From: Bacillota bacterium
GTDB lineage: Bacteria; Planctomycetota; UBA8108; UBA1146
Direction of reading: 5' to 3'
Length of the DNA: 64,000 nucleotides
Assembly: GCA_003973385.1 (NCBI GenBank)
Contig: QNYK01000106.1
Span: forward strand, 20,753 to 84,752
This document shows, piece by piece, positions 11,001 to 18,950 of the stretch (position 1 is the stretch's first letter; every line of letters starts with the position of its first letter). The translations under genes and the position numbers were made by a program. The notes under the pieces were generated by a model that was given only the letters and a program-made list of their open reading frames with translations, did not search any database and was not told where the DNA came from.

Positions 11001-14000
11001 TTCTCGGAATCGGTGACCAACACCGAGAAGGTGGTATTGGTGCTGTTGTTGGCCTGGTCGGTAGCCGTTGCAGTGACAACAGTCGTACCGAGCGGGAAGG
11101 AGGATCCAGGGAGATGGCTGTAGGAGATCGTCACCGCTGAGCAATGATCTTCGGCAGTTACCTCTGCCCAGGACATCGTTGCAGCACAAGTTCCAGGTGC
11201 GGTGTCTGCTGTGAGCTCTGATGGAGCCGATGTGATCAGAGGCGCAATCTCGTCCACAACAGTGACCGTGAAAGACCCTGTCGATTGGTTTCCGGTCGGA
11301 TCGGTGGCAGTGTAGGTCACCACCGTGTCACCGAGAGAAAATTCCGACCCACTGGCATGAGTAGAAATCAGTGTCGCTGAATCGCAATCCTGCGTTGTGG
11401 GCTCGGACCATGTCGCGAAGCCAGAGCAGGAGCCGACTTCAGTCCCAACCGATATGTCCAGGGGTAACGAGAGGATCTGAGGGAGTTCGATGTCAGTTAC
11501 GTTGACATTGAATGAGAGGGCCGCTGTATTTCCTGCATCATCGGTACAGGTGTAGGTCACCGTGCTCGTACCCATGTTGAAAGTAGTGCCTGAGGCGTGA
11601 CTCGATGTGAAAGTGACCGCACCGCAGAGATCTACTGCTGTGGGTTCTGTCCATGTCGCAACCGCTGTACACAAGCCTGCTTCCGAAGAGAGCTGGATAT
11701 CGGCCTGGGTGGAAGTGAATGTCGGGGATTCCTGGTCGAACACGGTGATGATGATACTCTGCGAGTTTTCATTGAGCGCCGAATCGGTGCTTGTGTACGT
11801 CACCACGGTATCACCGATGGGGAACACATCCCCGGGATTGTGGCTGACCTGAAAGGTCACCTGCTCACAGTGATCGATGACGGTCGGATGAACCCAGGTG
11901 ACCGAGGCGTCGCAGCTCCCTGGTAAACCGGGAACGGCCTGGTCGAGCGGCATCTGGAAGAACCCCGGAGCTTCGGTATCGCTCACGGTGATGTCGAAGG
12001 CCTGCGTCGTCACGTTTCCGCTACCATCTGTCGCGGTATAGGTCACCGTCGTCGTCCCCGGACCGAAGAACGCTCCTGGAGCATGACTCCGGATTGTCGT
12101 GGGTGGCGTGCAATCATCCGTGGCCACCGGCTCGGTCCAGAACACCTGCGCGGAGCAGAGCCCCAGCGATGTTCCAACATCGAGATTTGCTGGTGCAGTG
12201 TCAAATACTGGCGGGCTGGAATCGCCGACCGTGACAATAAATGTGTGGAGCGTCGTGTTCAGAGAGTCATCGACGGCAGTGTATGTCACTGCAATCACTC
12301 CTATTGGAAGCACTGCACCTGGATCCACAGTTGACGTGAGGGTTGAAGCCCCACAGTCATCGATCACCGTAGGAGGGACCCAGGTCGCAATCGCAGTACA
12401 TTCTCCTGGGTTCGTCACGAGGGTGAGATCAGCCGGTGGATTGACGAGAGTGGGTGGAATTCCATCGGTCACCGATACCGAGAAGGTCATCGTGGTCGAT
12501 TTTCCGTGGATATCGGTAGCGACGTAGGAGACTTGCTGAACACCAATCGGGAAGACAGAGCCAGACGTATGGGAAGATGTCAGTGTCACGGAAGTGCAAT
12601 CGATGGCTACGGGCTCTTCCCAGGTCACCACTGCTTCACAGGCTAGCGCAGATGTGACCACTTCGACAAATCCCGGAAAACTGACGAACTGGGGGAAGTC
12701 ATTGTCCAGTACCGTGACCGAAAAACTCGCTATCGTCTCATTTCCAGAAGCGTCCGATGCTGAGTAACTGACCGTCGTGGTCCCCACACCGAAGGTTGAC
12801 GGGGGGTCAAAGGTGCTCGTCACCGCCGTCACTCCACAACTATCCGTCGCGATCGGCGCTGGCCAGTCCACTGTCACTCCACACAGTCCCTCCAGTGGCG
12901 TTAGCGTCATGTCAGCAGGCAGACCGCTGATGACAGGCGGGACATCATCGATCAGAAAGATATGAAAACTCATCTGAGATGAGTTTCCTGCACTGTCGAC
13001 TGCGGAGTAGGTCACTGTTCTACCCGCAGGGGTAATTAGCGCAGGCGAGGTTGGAGTCGAGATCATGATCACACTGGTGCAATCAGTGACCAGAGGGTCA
13101 CTCCAGGACGCTCCCGCTGAGCATCCCGTTCCAACTGGACTGACCGATATATCTGGAAGTTGTTCAATCACAGGAGCAGTTCCATCGACCACGGTCACAA
13201 CGAAACTCTGAGAAATCGAGTTGCCCGAACCATCCGTCGCCGTAGCAGTCACCGTGGTGGATCCCAGAGGGAAAATATGGCCTTGGGGGAAATCGGTAGT
13301 GACACCAGGAAATGAACAGTTATTCGCATCGAGCGCAAACGGTGCCGGCCATGAGACACTTCGTTCGCAAGTATCAGGATCAGCACTGGTGGTGATGTTA
13401 TTTGGAACCGAGATGAAAAACGGGGGATCTGGTTCCAGGATAGTCACCAGAAAGCTCAATTCACTTACATTCCCTACATCATCAGTGGCTGTGTAGGTGA
13501 CGGTGGTAGAGCCAGAAAGAAACAGGTCACCAGAAGCATGGCTTCCAACCAGAGAGACTGCAGAACAATCATCTGTGGCACTCGGTGGAGTCCAGGTTGC
13601 TGCGGACTCGCACTGACCACTGGGAATATTGATGGTGATGTCCGTTGGCAATCCCGTGATCACAGGAGCCAGAGTGTCGTAATCGATGCCAGCCAGAGCA
13701 TCACAACTATCAGGGATCAAGTTTCCATTACAGTCGGTTTCGGTTCCTGCGACGATCTCGCAACTATCCACCTGATTGTTGCCGTTGCAATCGAGTCCAC
13801 CTGAACTGATATCGCAGCTGTCTGGAACTCCATTGGCATTGCAATCGACCGCTGCACCCTGGGCAATCTCACAAGCATCAAGGATGCTATTGCCGTTGCA
13901 GTCCATCGTTCCGGTTGCAAAATCACAACTATCCGGAATGCCATTGCCGTTGCAGTCCGGCAACCCCCCGGCCATGTCGCAGTTATCCAGAATCCCATTC

Positions 14001-15124
14001 GAGTTGCAATCGGTGAAAAGGAGATTGCCAATAAAACGAACTCCGGATGATGTAGCGACGAGCGCTGTGTCTCCTGACAGTGACAAGATGCTAGATCCCG
14101 TCCCTGCTGGAATTGGCACACACGGTTCGAGGGCACTGAAACTCTCGATCAGAAAACCAGAATCCCAGCCTGAAACCAACCTGGTGAATAACTCCAGACC
14201 ACAAGTTGTCGTGACCAGTGCCCTGGCTCCAGAAATCTCCATCGGTCCATCGACAGCTTCAGCAAAACTCAGCACCGTCTCGGGAGCCCAGCCGCCTGGA
14301 CCGCGGAGGAACACATTGGCTCCCAGTGGCGAAGGCAATAACAAGCGCGTTTCTCCTGCAGTCTGATCGAGACTGAGATGGGTACCGGAGGCGACGGCAA
14401 GAGGATGCGTTGCATCCAGTATCCATTGGTTTTGCGCCAGGCCTTGGTACTCGAAGGTCAACACCTGACCAGCTGTCGGAGCAGAGATGCTCACATAACT
14501 GCCACTCAATGAAATCTCGGTGCCAAATCCGTCTCCGGGTGTTCCCAGCACGACTCCAGCCGGAATCCATGTCGGAACACCAGCGCCATCGAAGACTCGA
14601 GTGAAAAAATATGTCTCATCTGTATCAGGAGAGCCTACAGCCAGTAAGTCTCCTGAGTGCCCCAGGGCAGAACCCCAACCAGGATCAGCAGAGCCAGAGG
14701 TGGCCCCATCGATGACCGTGTCCAGGGTCCAGGAGATCCCGTCATGGAGATAGAACTGGACTTCTCCAGAGAGCCCCAGCACCAGATCTGAGCCCTCGAG
14801 TCCCATCGAAAGCAAAGTTGCTCCTGCCAGATCGATGCTCTGTTCCAGCAACCAGCTTCCGGTGGTGCGATCGAACAGTTCGACGCTGGATCCATCGCTG
14901 GAAACTGCGCGATTTCCATCGATCACTGCAAAGCTTGTGGACGCTGCGGCCCCGAGCAGTTCTGAGTCGATGATGCATTGAGCGGAAACAGGACCATGAA
15001 GGCCAGCGGCGATGGCGGTAAGAAGCAGAAGTGTTCGCAACATCGTTGTGGAACTGGCTGCGAAGCGGGCACACCTATCACCCCTAAGGGTTGTAGATTC
15101 ATGAGACATCGATTTTCTCCCCAA
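8066..15124 (-). CDS. giant exported multi-HYR-domain protein with N-terminal FG-GAP-like region, DCNGNGIPDSCD repeats and C-terminal dockerin-like tail
   Basis: 2352-aa ORF; signal peptide MLRTLLLLTAIAAGLHGPVSA; 22 counted HYR-type units (VTYTATDxxGN...FxVTVxD); C-terminus FIRGDANDDGAIDISDAIVIIGYIF. Confidence 0.9.
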   Translation of the reverse strand: MGRKSMSHESTTLRGDRCARFAASSTTMLRTLLLLTAIAAGLHGPVSAQCIIDSELLGAAASTSFAVIDGNRAVSSDGSSVELFDRTTGSWLLEQSIDLAGATLLSMGLEGSDLVLGLSGEVQFYLHDGISWTLDTVIDGATSGSADPGWGSALGHSGDLLAVGSPDTDETYFFTRVFDGAGVPTWIPAGVVLGTPGDGFGTEISLSGSYVSISAPTAGQVLTFEYQGLAQNQWILDATHPLAVASGTHLSLDQTAGETRLLLPSPLGANVFLRGPGGWAPETVLSFAEAVDGPMEISGARALVTTTCGLELFTRLVSGWDSGFLIESFSALEPCVPIPAGTGSSILSLSGDTALVATSSGVRFIGNLLFTDCNSNGILDNCDMAGGLPDCNGNGIPDSCDFATGTMDCNGNSILDACEIAQGAAVDCNANGVPDSCDISSGGLDCNGNNQVDSCEIVAGTETDCNGNLIPDSCDALAGIDYDTLAPVITGLPTDITINIPSGQCESAATWTPPSATDDCSAVSLVGSHASGDLFLSGSTTVTYTATDDVGNVSELSFLVTILEPDPPFFISVPNNITTSADPDTCERSVSWPAPFALDANNCSFPGVTTDFPQGHIFPLGSTTVTATATDGSGNSISQSFVVTVVDGTAPVIEQLPDISVSPVGTGCSAGASWSDPLVTDCTSVIMISTPTSPALITPAGRTVTYSAVDSAGNSSQMSFHIFLIDDVPPVISGLPADMTLTPLEGLCGVTVDWPAPIATDSCGVTAVTSTFDPPSTFGVGTTTVSYSASDASGNETIASFSVTVLDNDFPQFVSFPGFVEVVTSALACEAVVTWEEPVAIDCTSVTLTSSHTSGSVFPIGVQQVSYVATDIHGKSTTMTFSVSVTDGIPPTLVNPPADLTLVTNPGECTAIATWVPPTVIDDCGASTLTSTVDPGAVLPIGVIAVTYTAVDDSLNTTLHTFIVTVGDSSPPVFDTAPANLDVGTSLGLCSAQVFWTEPVATDDCTPPTTIRSHAPGAFFGPGTTTVTYTATDGSGNVTTQAFDITVSDTEAPGFFQMPLDQAVPGLPGSCDASVTWVHPTVIDHCEQVTFQVSHNPGDVFPIGDTVVTYTSTDSALNENSQSIIITVFDQESPTFTSTQADIQLSSEAGLCTAVATWTEPTAVDLCGAVTFTSSHASGTTFNMGTSTVTYTCTDDAGNTAALSFNVNVTDIELPQILSLPLDISVGTEVGSCSGFATWSEPTTQDCDSATLISTHASGSEFSLGDTVVTYTATDPTGNQSTGSFTVTVVDEIAPLITSAPSELTADTAPGTCAATMSWAEVTAEDHCSAVTISYSHLPGSSFPLGTTVVTATATDQANNSTNTTFSVLVTDSENPIQLSGPPTQVVLENPAGACELPGVWDSPVFADNCTAIPSVTSSHQQGDLFPIGETLVSYTCQDDALNQIVSTFTVVVVDTTPPTIELMPQDVAVTTASDSCEAAATWTLPEASDCSAFTMSSDLANGSNLPIGNHIVNFTFTDDHGNSSSDSILVTILDGELPQVFGTPADITVNNGAGSCGVMVVWTEPTTTDCTFSALETNFSSGSQFLVGVTTVVYTATDTNGNQTLTSFDITVLDIDAPVIENLPADIVLEAPIGACGAIASWAEPTGFDCVSLLMSSNISSGASFPIGDTVVTYSAIDPAGNSSSASFTVTILDVESPQIDTFPADIILDSSPGACTGIATWASATASDCTGISSLGTDHASGSEFPIGTTTVTVLATDGAGNSSSATFDVTVLDAGPPTISQMPASLVLDNSPGQCSAVATWTVPIATDCSSVAMTGDSTSGSIFQVGTTLVTYTAVDAAGNTSQASFEVTILDTEAPFFINVASKLSFETTPGLCVGTATWDPAQAGDLCGSATATSSHSPGSQFPIGLTEVTHTATDESGNSSSMVTQITIVDAQAPTLDGMPLDIVVDAPIGSCSALVSWVPPTATDCSTVTLESSATPDSQFPIGLHTVSYTATDDQGNTSTQSFTITVQDVESPTISLVPSDLVFNNDPGACGALASWEDPLVTDCSDLDSLGSSIPNGSFLAPGDTLVTLTAIDIHGNQSQASFNITVIDQEAPTISGVTPLMTVSTDSGQCGATVFWVEPVVQDNCGVASTEVSSVSGTFFGIGETQITFTVTDIHGNSATSEMLVVVNDEEFPQIVNLPGTIIATPLPSTCTASVTWAPLEFIDNCSGGTITSSVPSGAEFPVGVTEVLVTATDASGNSASGSFTVTVEECYSDFIRGDANDDGAIDISDAIVIIGYIFLGSLSDCHDALDCNDSGNIDISDAIYHFNTLFQGGPLPPPPYDVCGLDPTEDQLVCEFYLHCP
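8345..13690 (-). repeat. 22 tandem HYR-type domain repeats (coding)
   Basis: Manual alignment of the translation: ~80-aa units each with PP(x)I...W..P.A.D.C...PG..FP.G.T.VTYTATD..GN. Confidence 0.85.
13690..14015 (-). repeat. six tandem DCNGNGIPDSCD-type putative calcium-binding repeats (coding)
   Basis: DCNSNGILDNCD, DCNGNGIPDSCD, DCNGNSILDACE, DCNANGVPDSCD, DCNGNNQVDSCE, DCNGNLIPDSCD. Confidence 0.85.
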
Positions 15125-15362
15125 ACACTGTTCCTTGTCGGAATAAAGTCACCAGTGGTATCAAATGTATTGAATTGTATTGAATCAGCAACTCTCGGGG
15201 GTGATTGTCAGAAAGTAGAGAGATGTCATTGAAGAGTCGTTATTGGTCGATAAGTTCCAAAATTTGGCGGCTTCCGGATGCTGCTCTCGACCGGGAAGTG
15301 AGAAGAGGCTAGGCTGCGCCGCTTCACTCGATCGTGACCAGAGAGTGATCGTTGAGAGGACT

Positions 15363-15436
15363 GTCCCCGTAGCTCAGCTGGATAGAGCATCGGATTCCTA
15401 ATCCGGAGGTCGCAGGTTCGAATCCTGCCGGGGACG
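15363..15436 (+). tRNA. tRNA-Arg (anticodon CCT)
   Basis: GTCCCCG/CGGGGAC acceptor stem, TCGGA-TTCCTAA-TCCGG anticodon arm, AGGTTCGAATCCT T-arm. Confidence 0.95.
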
Positions 15437-15720
15437 CTTTCACGGATCGAGTTCGGTTCGTGACCCGATCCCCTGTTCACCACGCCAGGTCAGGAATCGG
15501 CTCCGAGTCTCCAATTATTGCCGGGTTGGCACCGCTGAACCTGACTTTCTTGTGGCACGATTGATATCCGAGAGAGACCCATCTGCGAATTGACGCTAGT
15601 ATTTTGGTGAGAGTGAAATTGCTCCTCCAACCTCCTCGACCCGCTGTGACGTGCCTGTAGCCATGTCGACCCTCTCATGGCACTTTGTCATTCTCCCCGC
15701 ATCCTGGTAGGATTTTCATC

Positions 15721-16215
15721 ATGATCAGAAATGCACTGCTGACGATCGGGTTCCTGTGGTTCTCCCTTGCGCCCACATTGTGTGCCGCGGGAGTCTTGCC
15801 GCATGTATGCGAGTCGTTCCGCTTCCTCGGCAGTGAACACAGTTGCGTGGATGGGGAAGATGGCCATTACGAGGAACACTGTTCTCAAGGCTGTAAAGAC
15901 GATGGTTCCTCACACGACAGATCCTCACACGACCCCTGTACACATGATGACTTCGTCTGTATTCACGATGGCTGCTCGCATGATGCCTGCTCACATGACG
16001 CCTGCGTCAATGATCCTTATCTGGTGAGAGACCTGGTCCAGAAGGACAGGACCCGGGACTTCCAATTCAGCGGACAAGATGCTCACTTCGTTTCCGATGC
16101 CTTGCCAGTTCATCCGTATTTCATCACCAGTCCCCGACCCTGTGTCCATTGCAGAGTGCAGGCTGCTGGCAAAAACATCCCCTTCCACGCCTCCGATATT
16201 CCGCTACTCGCCTGA
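15721..16215 (+). CDS. Cys/His-rich exported putative metal-binding protein
   Basis: Signal peptide MIRNALLTIGFLWFSLAPTLCAAG; CSQGCKDDGSSHDRSSHDPCTHDDFVCIHDGCSHDACSHDACVNDPY; directly upstream of the RND efflux genes. Confidence 0.7.
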   Translation: MIRNALLTIGFLWFSLAPTLCAAGVLPHVCESFRFLGSEHSCVDGEDGHYEEHCSQGCKDDGSSHDRSSHDPCTHDDFVCIHDGCSHDACSHDACVNDPYLVRDLVQKDRTRDFQFSGQDAHFVSDALPVHPYFITSPRPCVHCRVQAAGKNIPFHASDIPLLA

Positions 16216-16323
16216 TTTCTCGCTCGATCCCCAACGCAATCCCCGCTGGTGCCATCCGCAGACCACTGGTCACGGACAAGCGCGAGCCGTGTTTCGAAAT
16301 AGAGCCAGAAATCAGAGGACCGA

Positions 16324-17715
16324 ATGGAACAGAACCAAATACCGACGCAGCATCCAGAGCCTGAAAAACTGCTGCCCACCATGACGCTACTTCTCGTCTT
16401 CCTGTCGAGTTGCTATACGTCACCTGCTGTTTATCAGCAACCGAGGGAAACTCTGCCCCCTCGAGGCATCGGGGCATTTGAGCGCTCGAAATTGATCAAG
16501 CCCGAGCAGCGTGAACCCGAGGACACGCTGACTCTTCAGGATGCCCTGTCGCTTGCGATGAGCCACAACCCGGAACTCTCCATCTCTTCCTGGAGAGTCC
16601 ATGCCAGCAAGGCACGCACCCTGCAAGCAGGATTGCGTCCGAATCCGCAGATCGAAGGCGAAGTGGAGAACTTTGCAGGAAGTTCCACACTTGGCGGTTT
16701 CGATGAGGCGGAGACCACGATTTCACTGAGTCAGTTGTTCGAACTCGGGGATAAGAGAAGAAAACGACTCCGAGTCGCGGAGCTGGGTCAAGGGCTTGCA
16801 GAATGGGACCTACAGGCGAAGAGGCTACAGGTCATCTCGCAAACTTCCCTGGCATTCATCGAGGTACTCGCCGGACAGCGGAGGGTAGAACTTCAGTCAG
16901 CGAGTCTCGACCTTGCCCGTGAGGTACTGGATTCAGTTACCGAGCGAGAAAACGCAGGAAAAAGTTCGCCGATAGAAACCATCCGCGCCCAGATCGTGGT
17001 TTCTCAGGGCGAAATCTCTCTCGGTCGAGCCCGCCGATCCCTCGATGCATCCCGAGCGATGCTGGCAGCGATCTGGGGAAGTAGATCCGCACGTTTCACA
17101 TCCGCAATTGGATCGCTGGATGAAATCCAGGATCTTCCTCCACTCGAGAGTCTCACTGCGAGGATCAGCAAGAATCCAGATGTCTCCCGCTGGGATGTCG
17201 AGATCGCCGAACGCAGGGCTCGAATTGAACTGGTCGCCGCCGAGGCCACTCCAGACGCGACCATCACCGGTGGTGCCCGGCTACTCCAGGGTACCGAAGA
17301 CACTGCATTCGTCGTCGGCCTGTCGATTCCCCTTCCCATCCATGACCGCAACCAGGGACGGCTGAGGGAGGCGGAAATTGATCTATCGAGGGCAACCGAT
17401 GAGCGCAGAGCCGCCGAGATTCGGGTCCATTCTGCCCTGATCGATGCATACCAGGCTCTTCTCTCATCATTCCAGGAAGTCACCGCTCTTCGAGAGCAGG
17501 TTCTTCCCGCCGCCGGAGCCGCCTATGAAGGAATTCGCGAATCGTACCGTCAGGGGAAGCTGACCCAGCTCGATGTTCTGGAATCACAGAAGACATTGTT
17601 CGAGGTCAGAGATCAGTACGCGAGATCACTCACTGATTACCACAGAGCCCGTGCACAGGTCGAAGGCCTGGTGGGAACACCCATTTCAGAACTGAAGATT
17701 GGAGGCCTACGATGA
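16324..17715 (+). CDS. TolC/CzcC/CusC-type outer membrane efflux lipoprotein
   Basis: LTLQDALSLAMSHNPELSISSWRVHASKARTLQAGLRPNPQIEGEVENF; true start may be ATG 16381 (MTLLLVFLSSC lipobox). Confidence 0.9.
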   Translation: MEQNQIPTQHPEPEKLLPTMTLLLVFLSSCYTSPAVYQQPRETLPPRGIGAFERSKLIKPEQREPEDTLTLQDALSLAMSHNPELSISSWRVHASKARTLQAGLRPNPQIEGEVENFAGSSTLGGFDEAETTISLSQLFELGDKRRKRLRVAELGQGLAEWDLQAKRLQVISQTSLAFIEVLAGQRRVELQSASLDLAREVLDSVTERENAGKSSPIETIRAQIVVSQGEISLGRARRSLDASRAMLAAIWGSRSARFTSAIGSLDEIQDLPPLESLTARISKNPDVSRWDVEIAERRARIELVAAEATPDATITGGARLLQGTEDTAFVVGLSIPLPIHDRNQGRLREAEIDLSRATDERRAAEIRVHSALIDAYQALLSSFQEVTALREQVLPAAGAAYEGIRESYRQGKLTQLDVLESQKTLFEVRDQYARSLTDYHRARAQVEGLVGTPISELKIGGLR

Positions 17716-18938
17716 AAAGCAATCTGGCAGTGACAGGCCTGTTGTTTCTGATCTGGGGAGTATCCGGATGCTTCGCCAAGGAACAGCCCAAGGTTGTACC
17801 GCAGCAGAAGCCCATATCATTCATGGATGCAATGTCGGCGCCGCCGACAGATCAAGCTGATCAGGTTCACCCTGACGATGTGCACATCACCGAAGCTCAG
17901 ATGAAAGAATTTGGGATAGTAGTGAAGGTGGCTGCTGCGGCAACGCTCTCCCTGGAGTTTCAACTCCCGGGCGAAATAGTGGCCAACGCAGATCAGTTGG
18001 TGCACATGGTGCCGAGCGTTCCCGGTATCGTCAGGGAGGTCAAGAAGCGCATCGGTGATCAGATATCTGCTGGAGAAGTGCTGGCAATCCTCGACAGCCG
18101 AGAACTTGCTGCAGCAAAATCGAAGTATCTCGCCTCGTCAGCCCGCGTGGGACTCGCTCAAGCAACGCTGATCCGGGAACAGAACCTCTGGGACAAGAAG
18201 ATCGGGTCCGAACAAGATTTTCTCGAGGCCAAAACTGCCTTCGAGGAGACAAGTATCGCGCTTCGAGATGCAAAGCAGGCACTTCACGCCATCGGACTTT
18301 CCGAATCAGATGTTCAGAAATTGCCGGATGAACCTGACACCGAGTTGACCCGTTTCGAGATGCGCGCACCGCTGGCAGGAGAAGTCATCGAGCGCCACCT
18401 TGTTCGAGGTGAGTTGCTCAAGGAAGACTCTCAGGCGTTCGTCCTCGCAAATCTGGACACGGTCTGGGTCAATCTTGCGGTCTATCAGAAGTACCTGCCA
18501 TCGGTCCAGATCGGACAGACGGTTCGAGTCTTCCCGGGTAACGGAGTGAAGGAGCAGACGGGAACGATCACCTACCTCAGTCCCATCATCGATGAGCAGA
18601 CACGTACCGCTACGGCTCGGGTCGTACTCGATAACGATGACGGACAGCTTCGTCCAGGACTTTTCGTCACTGCAGTGATTCTCACCGGGGAACTCGCTGT
18701 TCCGGTCGCCATCCCGAAGACCGCCATCACAGAAATCGAGGGGAAAAAGCACATCTTCATCAAGTCGGACCACGGATTCGCACCCAGGGAAATAAGAACC
18801 GGGCGCTCTGATGGGGTGCTCGTTGAAATCACAGAGGGACTATCTGCAGATGAAGAGTACGCATCAGAAGGCGTATTCTCACTCAAATCAGAACTACTAA
18901 AAGAAGACTTCGGCAGTGGTCACGGCCACGCGCATTAG
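17712..18938 (+). CDS. CusB/CzcB-type efflux RND periplasmic adaptor (membrane fusion protein)
   Basis: PGEIVANADQLVHMVPSVPGIVREVKKRIGDQISAGEVLAILDSRELAAAKSKYL; 4-bp overlap with upstream gene. Confidence 0.9.
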   Translation: MKSNLAVTGLLFLIWGVSGCFAKEQPKVVPQQKPISFMDAMSAPPTDQADQVHPDDVHITEAQMKEFGIVVKVAAAATLSLEFQLPGEIVANADQLVHMVPSVPGIVREVKKRIGDQISAGEVLAILDSRELAAAKSKYLASSARVGLAQATLIREQNLWDKKIGSEQDFLEAKTAFEETSIALRDAKQALHAIGLSESDVQKLPDEPDTELTRFEMRAPLAGEVIERHLVRGELLKEDSQAFVLANLDTVWVNLAVYQKYLPSVQIGQTVRVFPGNGVKEQTGTITYLSPIIDEQTRTATARVVLDNDDGQLRPGLFVTAVILTGELAVPVAIPKTAITEIEGKKHIFIKSDHGFAPREIRTGRSDGVLVEITEGLSADEEYASEGVFSLKSELLKEDFGSGHGHAH

Positions 18939-18950
18939 AGGAGAAAGAAG

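Noticed and set aside
8345-13690. Possible CRISPR or DNA-level tandem repeat
   Set aside because: Periodicity (~240 bp) is protein-domain based (HYR); nucleotide repeats are diverged and there is no repeat-spacer pattern.
8355-14366. String of + strand ORFs across the HYR gene
   Set aside because: Repeated antisense translations of the HYR repeat region; explained by the repeat structure of the minus-strand gene.
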